From Symbiodinium natans (Eukaryota; Sar; Dinophyceae; Suessiales; Symbiodiniaceae): a stretch of DNA of 64,000 bases. The translations under genes and the position numbers were made by a program. The notes under the pieces are model-generated. The model made no database searches, was not told the DNA's origin, and saw only the letters and a list, made by a program, of their open reading frames with translations. How positions within the stretch are numbered: position 1 is the first letter of the stretch; the number at the start of each line of letters is the position of its first letter. The DNA is taken from the NCBI GenBank assembly GCA_905221605.1, contig CAJNDS010002243.1, positions 62,001 through 126,000 on the forward strand, read 5' to 3'. Of this stretch, positions 12,024 to 24,300 are shown in pieces.

Positions 12024-12155
12024 GCCACCAGGGACCGCACCAATGACTCACTCCGGGGCTGTGATTGGCTCGAGCCTTCCGACTTCCCCCACCTCTTGAG
12101 CTCCCTTTATCGATTTCAAACAGCGTCGGCCTCAGAATTCCACCTGCGGCTTTGA
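12024..12155 (+). CDS. Terminal exon with stop (gene U), unknown
   Basis: AG|GCC acceptor and 43 open codons ending in TGA (12,153-12,155). The frame contains RTNDSLRGCDWLEPSDF and LLSSLYRFQTASASEFHLRL. Strong coding look; CCCTAAA arrays follow within 40 bases. It probably ends the exon series that begins near 0.9-2 kb, but the linkage is inferred. No family recognised. Confidence 0.6.
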   Translation, partial: ATRDRTNDSLRGCDWLEPSDFPHLLSSLYRFQTASASEFHLRL

Positions 12156-12577
12156 GCAGACAGACAAGCCCTAAACCGGAAACCTCCTAAACCCTAAACC
12201 CTAAACCCTAAACCCTAAACCCTACACCTCAAACCGTGGGTTTAGGGTTTAGGGTTTAGGGTTTGGGGTTTATAAGGGTTTAGGGTTTAGGGATTAGGGT
12301 TTAGGGTTTACGGTTTAGGGTTTAGGGTTTAGGGCCGTCGAGTGTGACCTGGAGTCCACGAATCCCCCAGAAATCCATAGACCCCTAAATGTGCGAAGCA
12401 GAGGGGAAAGATATCATTCCTCGACTTGTAAAGATCTTGGGGTAGTACGTGGCCCCCGAATCCTTCTTTAAAAGGATTCTAGAAGTATGGGCCGTTGTTT
12501 AGGGTACATAAGGGATACAGAAGGGATCCCTTGTGAAGGGCCCAGAATAAGGGACCATGTAACTGCCCTGAGAAAAG

Positions 12578-12632
12578 ACAGCCCATGGCACAGAAGAACT
12601 GGGCGCAGGAATGCAAGCAGCTTCCCCTCGGG
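12578..12632 (+). CDS. Exon-like segment, unknown
   Basis: Open frame TAHGTEELGAGMQAASPR between an aaag acceptor and a gtgaat donor, phase 1 at the end. First of several exons between the gene U stop and the NECAP exons; they may be the 5' part of a separate gene. Confidence 0.4.
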
Positions 12633-12920
12633 GTGAATGTTTTTTTGGGCACCAAACAGGGTCCATACTTCATATCCAACCCTGTATAATGTACCCCTAA
12701 ACCCTAAACCCCTAACAACCAACCCCTAAACCACCTAACCCTAGACCTAAACCCTAAGCCCTAAACCCTAAACCCTTTACCCTATACCCTGAATAATGGA
12801 GCCCCCCCCTAGGCTGCCTTAGAGCTTGAAGGCTTCAGGACCTCAGGGTTCAGGGTTCAGGGTTCAGGGTTTAGGGTTTAGGGTTTAGGGTTTAGGGTTT
12901 AGGGTTTAGGGTTTAGGCAG

Positions 12921-12967
12921 TGCAAGTTCGTATGCCACCCTGAGCCAGAAGTCGCCAACAATGGAAG
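12921..12967 (+). CDS. Exon, unknown
   Basis: The acceptor AG is reached directly out of a TTTAGGG array (tttaggcag) and the donor is gttgaa. The frame reads CKFVCHPEPEVANNG. Two cysteines and a histidine are close together but too little is present to call a zinc finger. Confidence 0.45.
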
Positions 12968-13166
12968 GTTGAAGGGCTAAGGGACGCTGTAGGGGGTTCA
13001 GGGTTTAGGGTTTAGGGTTTAGGGTTTAGGGCTAGGGTTTAGGGTTTAGGGTTTAGGGTTTAGGGTTTAGGGTTTAGGGTTTCGGGTTTAGGGTTTAGGG
13101 TTTAGGGTTCAAGTTTTAGGGTTTAGGGTTTAGGGCTAGGGTTTAGGGCTTGGGGATCCCTCGCAG

Positions 13167-13219
13167 CTCAGGCGTTCTTCAACTCGTCTGGTCTCCATGG
13201 ATGGCCAGCGCCCCAGACA
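13167..13219 (+). CDS. Exon-like segment, unknown
   Basis: tcgcag acceptor, gtgttc donor, open frame LRRSSTRLVSMDGQRPR in phase 2 at its end. Unrecognised. Confidence 0.45.
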
Positions 13220-13395
13220 GTGTTCAGGCGGTTCTTGTGAACTTCACAAACCCCCCAAAATCCTGCCCCTTCATAGGGCCCCTAAGTAGCCTTGATTTAG
13301 GGTTTAGGGTCTAGGGTTTAGGGTTTAGGGTTTAGGGTTTAGGGTTTAGGGTTTAGACCCTAATGTAAAAATCCTTCGCCGGTCCTAGCACGCAG

Positions 13396-13460
13396 ATCCA
13401 TGAACCGTTCCCTTCTCGCTGGTTTCAGAGGGCCGCACACCTTCTGAGTTTGACCCACAG
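13396..13460 (+). CDS. Exon, unknown
   Basis: acgcag|ATC and AG|gtgcag. The frame IHEPFPSRWFQRAAHLLSL is followed by THR in phase 2. Good splice signals on both sides. Not recognised; the phase does not join directly to the first NECAP exon. Confidence 0.5.
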
Positions 13461-14200
13461 GTGCAGGGCTCTGTGGTGATGGGTTAGGAGTTTCGGGTGA
13501 AGGGTTTGAGAGTTTCGGGTGCTTGGGTTCAGGGTTGAGGCGGTATGTGTGTGTGTGTTTTGTTTCGAGCATCGCTTCACACATTTGGACTTGCAGCCTC
13601 TGTTGGGGCCTTAGAGCCGGGCGGGAGGGGGTGAGATTAGGGTTAAGGAAGCTCCTCTTCATAGAAGCCGAAGAAGCCCCAAAACCCCAAGGGGTGCCTT
13701 GAGCCGCACAAAGCTCAAAATCGTCTTAGGGTTTGGCTGTAGGGTTGCTGGGCTACAGCCAGTTGGGGTTGGTTTGAGGGCTCGGGTGTGGAGAACAACA
13801 TCTCCACCCGCCCCACCCCCCCACCCGCTTAGGCCTGATCATTGGCTAGAGTGGGGGCTAGAGTGCGGAGGGGGGGAGGGTGGGGCAGGTGGCTACACAG
13901 TACGTTTAGTTCAAGCTGTGTCTACCACTCTCAAAGTCTCATGTTCAACAGTTCCACGCAGTGTTACACTACCAACTGCAACCCTAAACCCTAAGCCCCA
14001 AACCCTAAACCCTATACCGACTCTCCCTCCCTAAACCCTACAGCCTAAGCTCTGAAGCCCGGACCCGACACATGAAACCAACCAAACAAGTTATGTTCGG
14101 AAGACTTCTAACGGATATCTCCCCTAACACAAAGACGAGCAGATCCCAAACCCCAATCGCTAAACCCCAAATCCTTGGCACAACTTTTCCGGCTCTTCAG

Positions 14201-14238
14201 ATGAAGACCTGGAGTATACATTGCTCAACAAGCGCGAT
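14201..14238 (+). CDS. NECAP: NECAP exon a
   Basis: ttcag acceptor and gtaatg donor. The frame reads EDLEYTLLNKRD and ends in phase 0, equivalent to the family's ELEY-containing N terminus just before VYRIPP. It begins in phase 1, so the initiator Met lies in an earlier, unidentified exon. Confidence 0.75.
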
Positions 14239-15359
14239 GTAATGGCAGGGGCCCTGAGACCGGGCGCCGGAGGGGGGGGGGGTCTCGAAAGCAAAAGGCT
14301 CATTGTCCAGGAGGGCTTGGGGTGTAGGGCTTAGGGGTCTGAAGTTTTTTGGGGTGTTGAGTGGGTTTAGGGGTTTTGAAACCCTAAACCCTAAACCCTA
14401 AATGAACAATGGAAGGGTGCTTTGGGTTTGCCGTGGGTAGCATGCGTTCCTGTGCTCACCGGGGTGTCGGGTGAGTGGCAGAATGAATCCACCCTGGCTC
14501 ATTCCCTTCAAGACTGCAATATACTTGGAAGAGGTCGAGGGTTTAGGGTTTAGGGCCAGTTTAGGGTCGAGGGTTTAAGGGAATTTCGGGCGGCTTGAAA
14601 CTGATTTCGGGGCGTTGGGGCTGGGTGTCTTGCGTCGGAGTCGTATCCACTGACCTTCCCTAAGGGTCCATGTACCTCACTATTACGCACTTGGGCCCCT
14701 ACTTTAAGGCCCAAGTATTCCCCCTAAACCCTAAACCCTAAACCCTAAACCCTAAACCCTAAACCCTAAACCCTAAACCCTAAACCCTAGACCCTAGACC
14801 CTAGACCCTAAACCTATCTGGGTACATGGACACTTAGAACTTCAGCCCAACAGGTGGCCTTCTTCTTTCCAATCGTGGAGAGTTTCAGGGACCCGTGGAG
14901 CAGCAGAGGGCGTGCATTCTGCCCGGGGGATTCCTTCCTTCAAGCCCCAGAGAAAGAAATACATTTTGCGTAAAGAAAGAGAGAGCGAGAGAGAGAGAGA
15001 GAGAGAGAAAACAAAAACAAGAGAATGAGACAGACAGAGAGCGAGAGAGAGAGAGAGAGAAACAAGCCCAGCAGAAAAAGAAGAAGAACAAGAATAATAA
15101 GAATAACAGAAACAAAGAATCAAACCAAGCAACAAAAAAGAGAGAAAGAGAGACCCCCTCGAAAGAAAGAGCGACAGAATGAAAGGACATAAGCAGAGCG
15201 GGTGCAGGATCTGCGGCCCAAACCCCGACCTTACAAGACCCTAGACCCAAAAGCCCCTAGACTTGACTGTAGAGGCCAAGACCCTGCAAACCCCAAGCCG
15301 TCTAATATAGGGGCCTTAATAATTACAGGCAGTTTATTTATTTTATTTGTATTTTTTTT

Positions 15360-15390
<31 letters not shown>

Positions 15391-18300
15391 GAGGGAGTAT
15401 TATAGGTTTTCTTTTGCAGGGGGACCATACCTAAACCCTAACTAGTTCAGGTCTATCAGATCCCGCCGGCTTCGTCCTCTGCCGGGCACAAGGCGGACGA
15501 CTGGAAGCCGCGTCCTCAGACCTCGTCAGCTGGGCCTCGGACTCAACCCTTAACACTTAACCCTCAACCCTTAACCCTTAACCCTAAACCCTAAACCCTA
15601 AACCCTAACCCTAGACCCTAAACCCTAAACCCTAAGTTTAGGGGGTCTAGGGCTTAGACCCTTTACTGGGCAATGTGTATGATAACTTAAAGACGTTCAT
15701 AAGTCCCTTACCCATAGCTGGTTTTGAGCAAGGGGAGCCACCCATGTGCGTTGTAAAAGTATCCTTGCACCTTAAAGATCGTCCGCCCAGAAGTTGGCAA
15801 AGCACCCAAAGCGAAGGAAGGTTTCCCAAGGGGAAGGATGATAATGGGGACCCACCAATGAGCCAGGAAATGCATCTGGCGGGGTCGTCTCAGGCGCACG
15901 CCCCGGGTAGGGAAGAGAAAGGTTTGGGTTTGGAGAGGTTAGGATTTCGGCGTGAGGGTTTCGGTCTAGGGTTTAGGGTGTTAGGTTTGGGGTTTTGGGT
16001 TCAGGTTTGTGGAGAGAGGTTGGAAGGTAAGGTTTGTTTCTCGGCCTTTCGGCTTGCGTGGGAATTAACTGTGGAGCTTCTACAGTGTTACAGGATCAAG
16101 AGCTTCCTATTCAGTCCTATTCGAGATGGGCCGTTCTCCAAAAATAGAGTCCCTGTTGTGGTCCTCATTACAAGGGTGCTACAATGACTATGTATCGGAC
16201 CCAAAAAGAACGGTCGATCATATAGAAAACTACCCGGATACAAAAACTCTGAACCCCGAAACCATAGCAGAATGTGGCTCACCTCAGACGTGTATATGAT
16301 GGTCTTTTGGGAGGACACCGGAACCCTAAGAGGGTTGAGGGTTTCGGGTTTAGGGTTTAGGGTTTGGGGCCACAAGCCCATCTACCCATCTAAGCCCCAA
16401 ACCCTATAAGCCCGAGCTTAGAACACTGAACTACCTTCACGTGCCTGCACTTCAAAACCCTTTTAAGCCGGAGAACGCTCAAAGCCTCACACCCCACCCC
16501 CCTGAATCCACAATCGGTTCAGGGTTGAGGGTTGTGGTTTACAGTGGTTTAGGGCTGAGGGTTCAGGGGTTGTAGCTGAGGGTTTGGGGTTGAAGGGTTC
16601 TCCTAACCCCCTCCATCTAGGACAGGTGGGTCGTTTCCCCTTGTCAGAGTCCTTTAAGAGGCCTATGTTAGAACTTCATACTGCTTCAAGGAGCCTGAAC
16701 ACTGGCTGCTCACTGTAAACCCTTTTAGGCCTTTAAAGCCAAAATCCTGCACCCCTAAACCCTGCACTGGCACCCTAAAGCAGCTGTCCTCTGCTTAATG
16801 GTACCCTAAACCCTAAATCCTAAACCCTAAACCCCAAACCCCGTAGAAGCCTTGGGAGGATGGCCGGAAGAGGCCAGGACCTGACGATCAAGCTCCTCGA
16901 CAACAGCTCCGGGACAAGAGCTGCTGCTGAGGGTTTCGGGTCTGTGGCGTTCAGTAGGGTTCGCCGTTTCGAATTTTCTTTCAGGCTACATGGGGCTTAT
17001 GGGAAGCCCACAAACGTCCAGGGTTTGCAGAGGTTAGCAGCTCGAAACCCTACAACCCTGAAACCCTGCAAAAACCCGCCTGGAGACCCCAAAGAGCCCT
17101 AAATCCTAGAGCCCAACGGAAGGCCTTAAGGCCTTCATAAACAGCCTGCGGGAAAGCAGCCCGAGACCCTTGCATCCATGTCGCCGTGGAGGAACTTGTT
17201 CGCCCAGTGCATGATCCCTGGCGGCGACCACGCCAGCTTCGTCCGGAGGGCATGTTGTGGGGATTAGGGTTTAGGGTTTAGGATTTAGGGTTTAGGGTTT
17301 AGGGGGTTATCTCGTAGTCTCGTAGTTTCGGATCCCGGGGTCGCGGGCCCAGGGCTTGGGGGTAGCATCGGGCTGGGGAGGGTTTAGGGCTTAGGGTTTA
17401 GGGTTTAGGGTTTAGGGTTTAGGGTTTGATGTCCCTAAATTCCCTAGAAGCCCTAGAAGCCCTAGAAGCCCTGGAGTCGCATTGGGTTCACAGCATCAGG
17501 TTTCGCGTCATGGCTGTCTCATGGCACTGCCACGATGTTCACCGGACCTCATGGGATTTCTGTGAATATGGGGTTTGGGCCTTATGCCATAGTATGCCCT
17601 TAGCAAAGGCCCCTTCGCGGTGTTGATTCCGGGAGGATGAGGCCTCTACAGCCTATCTGGGGGTAGGTCCCTGATGCCTAATCCCTAAACCCTAAACCCT
17701 AAACCCTAAACCCTAAACCCTAAACCCTAAACCCTAAACCCTAAACCCTAAACCCTAAACCCTAAACCCTAAACCCAGAGTAAGTAGGGAGGGGGAGGGT
17801 GGCGCTGCCAGGTCGAGAGAGTCATCGATTCCAGCAGTGACTTGGCCGAAAGCCGATGGCTGAAAGCTCCGAGCCCAAAGCTGACTGGGTGTTTAGGGTT
17901 TAGGGTTTAGGGTTTAGGGTTTAGGGTTTAGGTATGAAGCTTTCCCAAAGGTTAAAGGCCTCTTGGCCCCAAAATCCCAAACTCAAAGAACCCTAAGCCC
18001 TAAGCCCATCAACTCAACGCGCAGTTTGGGTCTGAGAGCCTGGTCAACGCAGTACTGCTGGGGTTGTTTCCCACTAGTTCTTACTCGGGAATCAGATACT
18101 TATAATTCCAGATCCCCCACTAAGAGCCAGTGTGCTGTGGTTCCTTGGGGTTCCCCCAGACGACCTGTCTGTGCTGGGGGTGGATACGTGAGGCAGGTAT
18201 TTTCAGCTTAGCCTGGGGAGCCATCCTGCGCATCGGCGAAGCCACTGGGGCGTGCTGTCGTGGAGACTTGGTTCTTCCACGGGACATGCTCTACATCAAC

Positions 18301-21300
18301 TCTTTCGTGCTCCTCAGAACCAAGGAGCCCAAAACCAGACTGCGGACGGCTCGACACCATTTCGCATAAACACTTCTCAACCATTAAGCCGCAAACCCCT
18401 GCGACACAAGCCCCCACCCGAAAAGCCCCTAGCAAGCCACTATAAAGCCCCAGAATTTCCTCCACATGCCAGACACAAGCAAAGCTGTGCTGGAATGCAT
18501 CTGTAACCGTGATAGCATGACTGCCCAATGTGGTACGCCCGAACTGAGTCTTACAGCACTACACCCCTATAAAGCCCCTAAATCCCGAAAGCCCCTAAAA
18601 CCCCCAAATCCCCAAATCCCCCACAGGCCCGGAACCCCCACCCCTACATCCCCTAAAGCCTGTAAAGCCCTACATCCCCTAAAACCCCTACAAATTCCCT
18701 AAAGCCCCTACATCCCCAAAAGCCCTAACCCCCAGACAGCAAGGATACTTCGTGCTGAAGATCACAAACGGCGACCGGCACCACCCCTGGACACAGCTAG
18801 GAGTTGAACAGCTTGGGGTTAAGGGATTTAGGGTCTTAGGGTTTTAGGGCGTAGGGTTTACAAGGCTTTTGGGGTTAAGGGTTTTAGCGTCTTAGGGCAG
18901 GTCTCAGGGGTTTCGAGTGGCACTGCGCCCATGTTGAAGAAAGCTTTCGAACCTCTTTAGGTCCTCTGCCCTTGTGAGGGTTTGGGGTTTAGGTTTCAGG
19001 GCTTTGCGGGACTGTAGGATTCGAAGGTCTCGAAATCCTAAACCGCAAAGTCCCGAACAGCTTTTGGTGCTTGGGTGCCTGTAGAACTTTGGAGCTGGGA
19101 GCGTCTATTGCCGGGGCCTGTGCACAGACAGTCTTCGAGGGCTCCTCTCAGTAGGTCAATCCCCCCACCAAGTATCAGTTTCAACATCTCCTCGTTGATT
19201 CTCTATGCCTGATGCATTTCTGACGCACGGGTTCCTGAACAAATGAGGCGATATGAGGGTCTAGGCCGGGATGTCTATAGTTCCTAGGCCTTAGACTCTA
19301 TCTATAAAGTCTAAGAAGCTCTAAGCCCGCATTCAGTTGTAGGGCTTCCGAAGCACCGGCACATGTCACTTGCGGCTCAATAGAAACAGTTTTGAGACCC
19401 GTCCGGGGGCCGACAAGCGGCAAAGCCTTGAACTGGAGGTGGGGACCGGGGGGGGCGTCTTGAGGGTTTGAGGGTGCTAGGGTTGAGGGCGGTGAGCTTG
19501 AGAGTCTTCAAGATTCTTCGGCCGAAGCCCGACAATATCTACACCAGGGTTCAGGGTTAAGTTTAGGGTTTAGGGTGTAGGGTGTGAGTCCGCGTTTTGA
19601 AGGCTAGGCTGTTTAGGGTTCTACTATCTGCTTAAGAACCCCCCCCCCCAACAAACAAACATAGCAATAATCCCTGTGTTGCCCTTTATCGGGAAGAATG
19701 TTTTTTCCGGGGGGGGGGGGAAGAAATAGTAGTTAAGGGTTTGAGGGTTTGAGGGTTTGAGGGTTTGAGGGTTTGAGGGTTTGAGGGTTTGAGGGTTTGA
19801 GGGCTTCGTCATTTCAGGGTTTAGTGTTCGAGGGGCTTGATGGCTGGATGGCTTCGTCATTTGAGGGTTTAGGGTTCAGGAGGTGAGGGTTTAGGGTTTA
19901 GGGTTTCGGGTTTAGGGTTTAGGGTTTGGGGTTTAGGGTTTAGGGTTTAGGGTTCAGGAGGTGAGGGCGTTTCGGAACAGGGGTCCTGAGTGGCGTCGAC
20001 AAGAGTATTCCCGTGGCTTTTGGCGAAGGCAGGTGGCTCTTAAAATCGGCTTTGGGGTTTCGAGGGTTCGGGTTTCGGGTTTAGGGTTTAGGGTTTAGGG
20101 TCTTCTTCCAGGTGATTGATTTGGCCTGCTGAGCGTGAAGCTATGCTCCCTGGCTTCAATGATCAAATCTTGAGCTCAGGGACGCTTACCCTGGGTGGTT
20201 TAGGTTTTGGGCTTTTCTTGTGTTTAAGCGATACGTCCGCTAGGTTTTGAAGTTTCGGGTCGAGGGGAATGTTCTGAACTTGAGCTACATCCCATCGAGA
20301 ACCAGAACCCCGCCAATGCCTTTCAGATGCTCTATAACAAAAGTCCCCTCCTCCCTTCACTCCTCCAAACCTTATTGTAAGGGCTTAGAGGCTTTCAGGG
20401 TTTCTAGGGCCTATAGTTTCGGGTTCGCAATACTCACAACTGGTTCGCTGTCATTCGGTTTTTTTTTGCCATCAGCCGGAGCCCTGGGACCCTAAACCCT
20501 AAACCCTAAACCTCAATGCCCTATGCCCTATGCCCTGTGCCTTATGCCCTATGCCCTAAGTCCTCTGCCCTATGCCCTATGCCCTGCCGACTACAGGAGC
20601 CGCCCAGAGATTGCCAAGATGATGAGGCTCCCGCCTGCAGATGTTGGTCGTTTTTGGGTGTAGCTCTAAATCCTAAACCCTAAACCCCAAACCCCAAACC
20701 CTGAACCCTAAACCCTAATCCCGAGACCTAAACCCTGCCCCAAACCCTCAACACCAACTGGATGGCTCCGTATCAGAATGGGAACCCAAGAGTGACAAGC
20801 AACAATTGGAGAACTACGCCCGTAGGCCGTAGTTACCCTGAATCCTTCAAACAAATGTTTAGGGTTTAGGGTTTAGGGTTTAGGGTTTAGGGTTTAAGCC
20901 CCCTCTTACACACCCATCCCTACGCCTTCGGGTTTACAGGGCTTTAGGGTTTAGGCTGTAGGGTTGTTCTGGTGGCTATAGCTCAAGTAGTCCTGTTTGT
21001 GGGTAGCAGGATTCAGAGTCACGAATCCTTCTTGGTATCCTGCAAATGCTTATGAACTGCGATTTTGAACGAGTTCTGAGATTCATGAACATAGCAGCGT
21101 TTGATAACAAGAGGGCTTAGGGTTTAGGGACCTGGTTTAGGGTGACCTCAAACTTAACGACAAAGGGCAAGCGCAATGCGAGCACGATGTACTGTTGCGT
21201 AGCAAGTATCAGCTTCAAACTCCTCCGGAAGGCCCAACGAGTCCAAAAAAATGCAGGCCCCGAAGCCCCAACCCCTAAGCCCCCGTTACTGGGCTTAGGT

Positions 21301-24300
21301 TTAGAGTTGAGGGTTAAGGTTTGGGTTTGTAGGGCGTTTCGTGCTTCGGGCCGCTACACTTGAGAGCCGAACCCTAAACCCTAAACCCTAAACCCTAAAC
21401 CCTAAACCCTAAACCCTAAACCCTAAACCCTAAACGAGAGAGTGCCGCTTCTTGGAAGGGGGGGGCGACGGTACCATGCCGACCTTATCCCGGTCCTGGA
21501 GAAACACCTGGAGGTCGAGCTTTTTTCCTAAAACTGTATGTAAAGGGTTTAGGGTTTAGAGTTTAGGGTTTAGGGTTTAGGGGTTAGACCCTAAACCCTA
21601 CACCCTAAACCTTCAACTCTGACGTTGGCCCGACGCCCCAATTTGTGGGTTCAGGGTTCAGGTCTTACGGCTCAGGGTGTCGGTTTCAGGGTTCCTGGTT
21701 TGAGGTTTAGGGGTTTAGGGTTCAGGGTGATGAGAGCTCAGGGTCGCGAAACCTTCCATCCAGGCCTCCCAACCCCTTACAACCCCCAAACCCTAAACCC
21801 TAAACCCTAAACCCGAAACCCTAAAACCCTAAAACCCTAAACCCGAAACCCTAAACCCTAAATCCGAAAAACCCTGCAGGATCAGTTGGCACAAGACTTC
21901 TTCGACCCAGAGGCTGGCTCTAAGGTTTAGGGTTTAGGGTTTAGGGTTTAGGGTTTAGGGTTTAGGGTTTAGGGTTTAGGGTTAGGGTTGAGGGTGTAGG
22001 TTTGAGGGTGTTGGGTAAGATGGTAGGGCTTATGGGTTTTTCTTTGGGTACCCGAAATACAAGGCTCCGTATTTTTTCATAGGAACCTCCGCAAACGAAA
22101 TAGATTAGAGAGAACCTCTTTGGGGGTTTCTGGCATTTCGGGCTCCAATGCTTCAGGGCATTTCGGGCCCCTAACAAGTTGTCAGGTCGTTTACACTTCT
22201 GATCAGGGCTCAGCTCTTTCATGGCTTAGAGGGTTTAGGGTTTAGGGTTTGGGGTTTAGGGTTTAGGGTTTAGGGTTTAGGGTTAGTCTCTCCCTAAGAC
22301 CCTTAGATGAGAGGCCGCGTAGGAAGTGTGTAGCTGCCCGCGCGCCATTCTGCCGAACCGGGGGTGGGTTTCGGAAGGCCAATCTGGCACTGCTCAAGTC
22401 CGGGGGCCTGGAGTGTTGAGGGTTTAGGGTTTAGGGTTTAGGTAAGAATGTGTGGGGGGGCTGTAGGGTTTTCAGGTTTTGGGTTTGAATAGCTGAAGGC
22501 ATCTTGTTCCCCGCCTGCCTGAACATCTCCCCACCCGAAAACACGGCGCAAAGACCTAAGTTCAGGGTGAACTTTGAACAAGACCTGAAGTAGGGGAGTG
22601 GTTCCAGAGGTCAGGGTTTGTGTGCGTGTGCGATCTTTTGTCCCACATGTGTTGGCAAGCCTTGCGCTGTTGGCTTTAGGGTTTAGGGTTTAGGGTTGAG
22701 GGTTGAGGGTTGAGGGTTTAGGGTTTAGGGGTTAGGGGTTAGGGGGCCTTAAGGTTCCTAAGCCGCTAGCACTCGTAGCCTCCCTTGCCCTATAGCATTT
22801 CTTCGGCCCATGCTTCGTCGTCTTTCAGCCCCATACCCGAGCCTCAACAGTGCCAGAGACTGAAAGGGTTTCGGGTTTGAGGGGTGTGGGTTTAGGTTTT
22901 AGCCCACGAGCTGAGTTCCATTTTAACCAAAACTAACACCACGCCCCCCTCCCACCCCCAACCCCCTCCACCCCCTACCCACAGAGCACAAGGCCGCACC
23001 AAGCCCAAGCCTCCGGCAAGGTTCCGAGCCCCCGCGCTAAGACCTGTTGAAGAAAGCCCGTTGCCCGGAGTCTGTATCCTAACGCGCTGAAACCTCATCA
23101 GCCGAAGCGACTAGAGGCATTCCTCACCTCATCATCCCCCCCCCCCCCCCGTCCCCCTGTGTGCCGCCCTATGGGTTCAGGGTTTAGGGTTTAGGGTTTC
23201 TTCAGGTTTAGGATTTAGGATTTAGGGTTTAGGGTCTAGGGTTAGAGAAACCAAGGCTCTTTCTCCTCCATCCAGATAAGACCAACCTCTCGGCCGTGGA
23301 GGGGATACTCCTCAAGGCGCCATGGTTCCTAAGCCGTGCAACCTGTACACTAAAGGACCCCTACTTCGTTTAATATGCTGCGGTTTAGGGTTTAGAGTTT
23401 GGGGTTTAGGGTTTAGGGTTTAGGGTGTCGTGATTACCTGGAACCCTTAGCAAATCACATTTTTCTGAAGCCACGTCCTGAAGCACACGCATCCCAACGA
23501 AAAGTCAGAAGCAAGCAAAGCTGGCAACAATTTGTGGGACGTCGGGCGAACAGTGTACCACTGCAAACCCAGCTCAATTGCCGAGAAGACACACCTAGGC
23601 CCGTATGGAGGGTAACCCAAAACCCAAAACCCTAAACCTTAAACCCTAAACCCTAAACCCTAAAGGATCCCAAAGTCCTGCATTGCAGGCGCTGATGGCC
23701 TATCCAGCCACGCACTTCTCCCTGTGCATGTTCCAGATCCCGGAGAAGCCGCACGACGGAGCTTATATAATTGCGGTTTAGGGTTTAGGGTTTAGGGTTT
23801 AGGGTTTAGGGTTTAGGGTTTAGGGTTTAGGGTTTAGGGTTTAGGGTTTAGGGCGAGCTTCACAACCCTAGACCTGCTCTGGGGTGTAGGGTCTAGATCT
23901 TTTAGGGATTCGGGCAGGCTTTGGGCCCGACATGTAGAGGGTGCAGGGTTTAGTGTTTTGGGTTTGGGGGTTTGCGTGGACCAGGGCAGACCTATCTTCC
24001 CTAGATCCCAAAGCTCCCCCCCCCCCTCCCGCCAAAAAAACAAAATAGAAAGAATTAATGATAACAAACAACTGCATGATAATAGTAGCGACATTCATGT
24101 GAATAGATTTGTAACATGAGAACGAATACATACTCGTGGCCCAGACCTTTTTCAAGGCTCCAATGTCGTACATTTAGGATAGATCCCAGTAGATAACCGA
24201 CACTCTCACTAGCCCCAAAAGAAACAGCTGTGCCTCTTACCCACCAAACCCAAACTCCAAATCCTGACACAAACCCTCAAAACCCTCCAAAGCCTTCAAA

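Noticed and set aside
14842-15250. Frames of repeated RERERE or SLSLSL
   Set aside because: Translation of the GA microsatellite.
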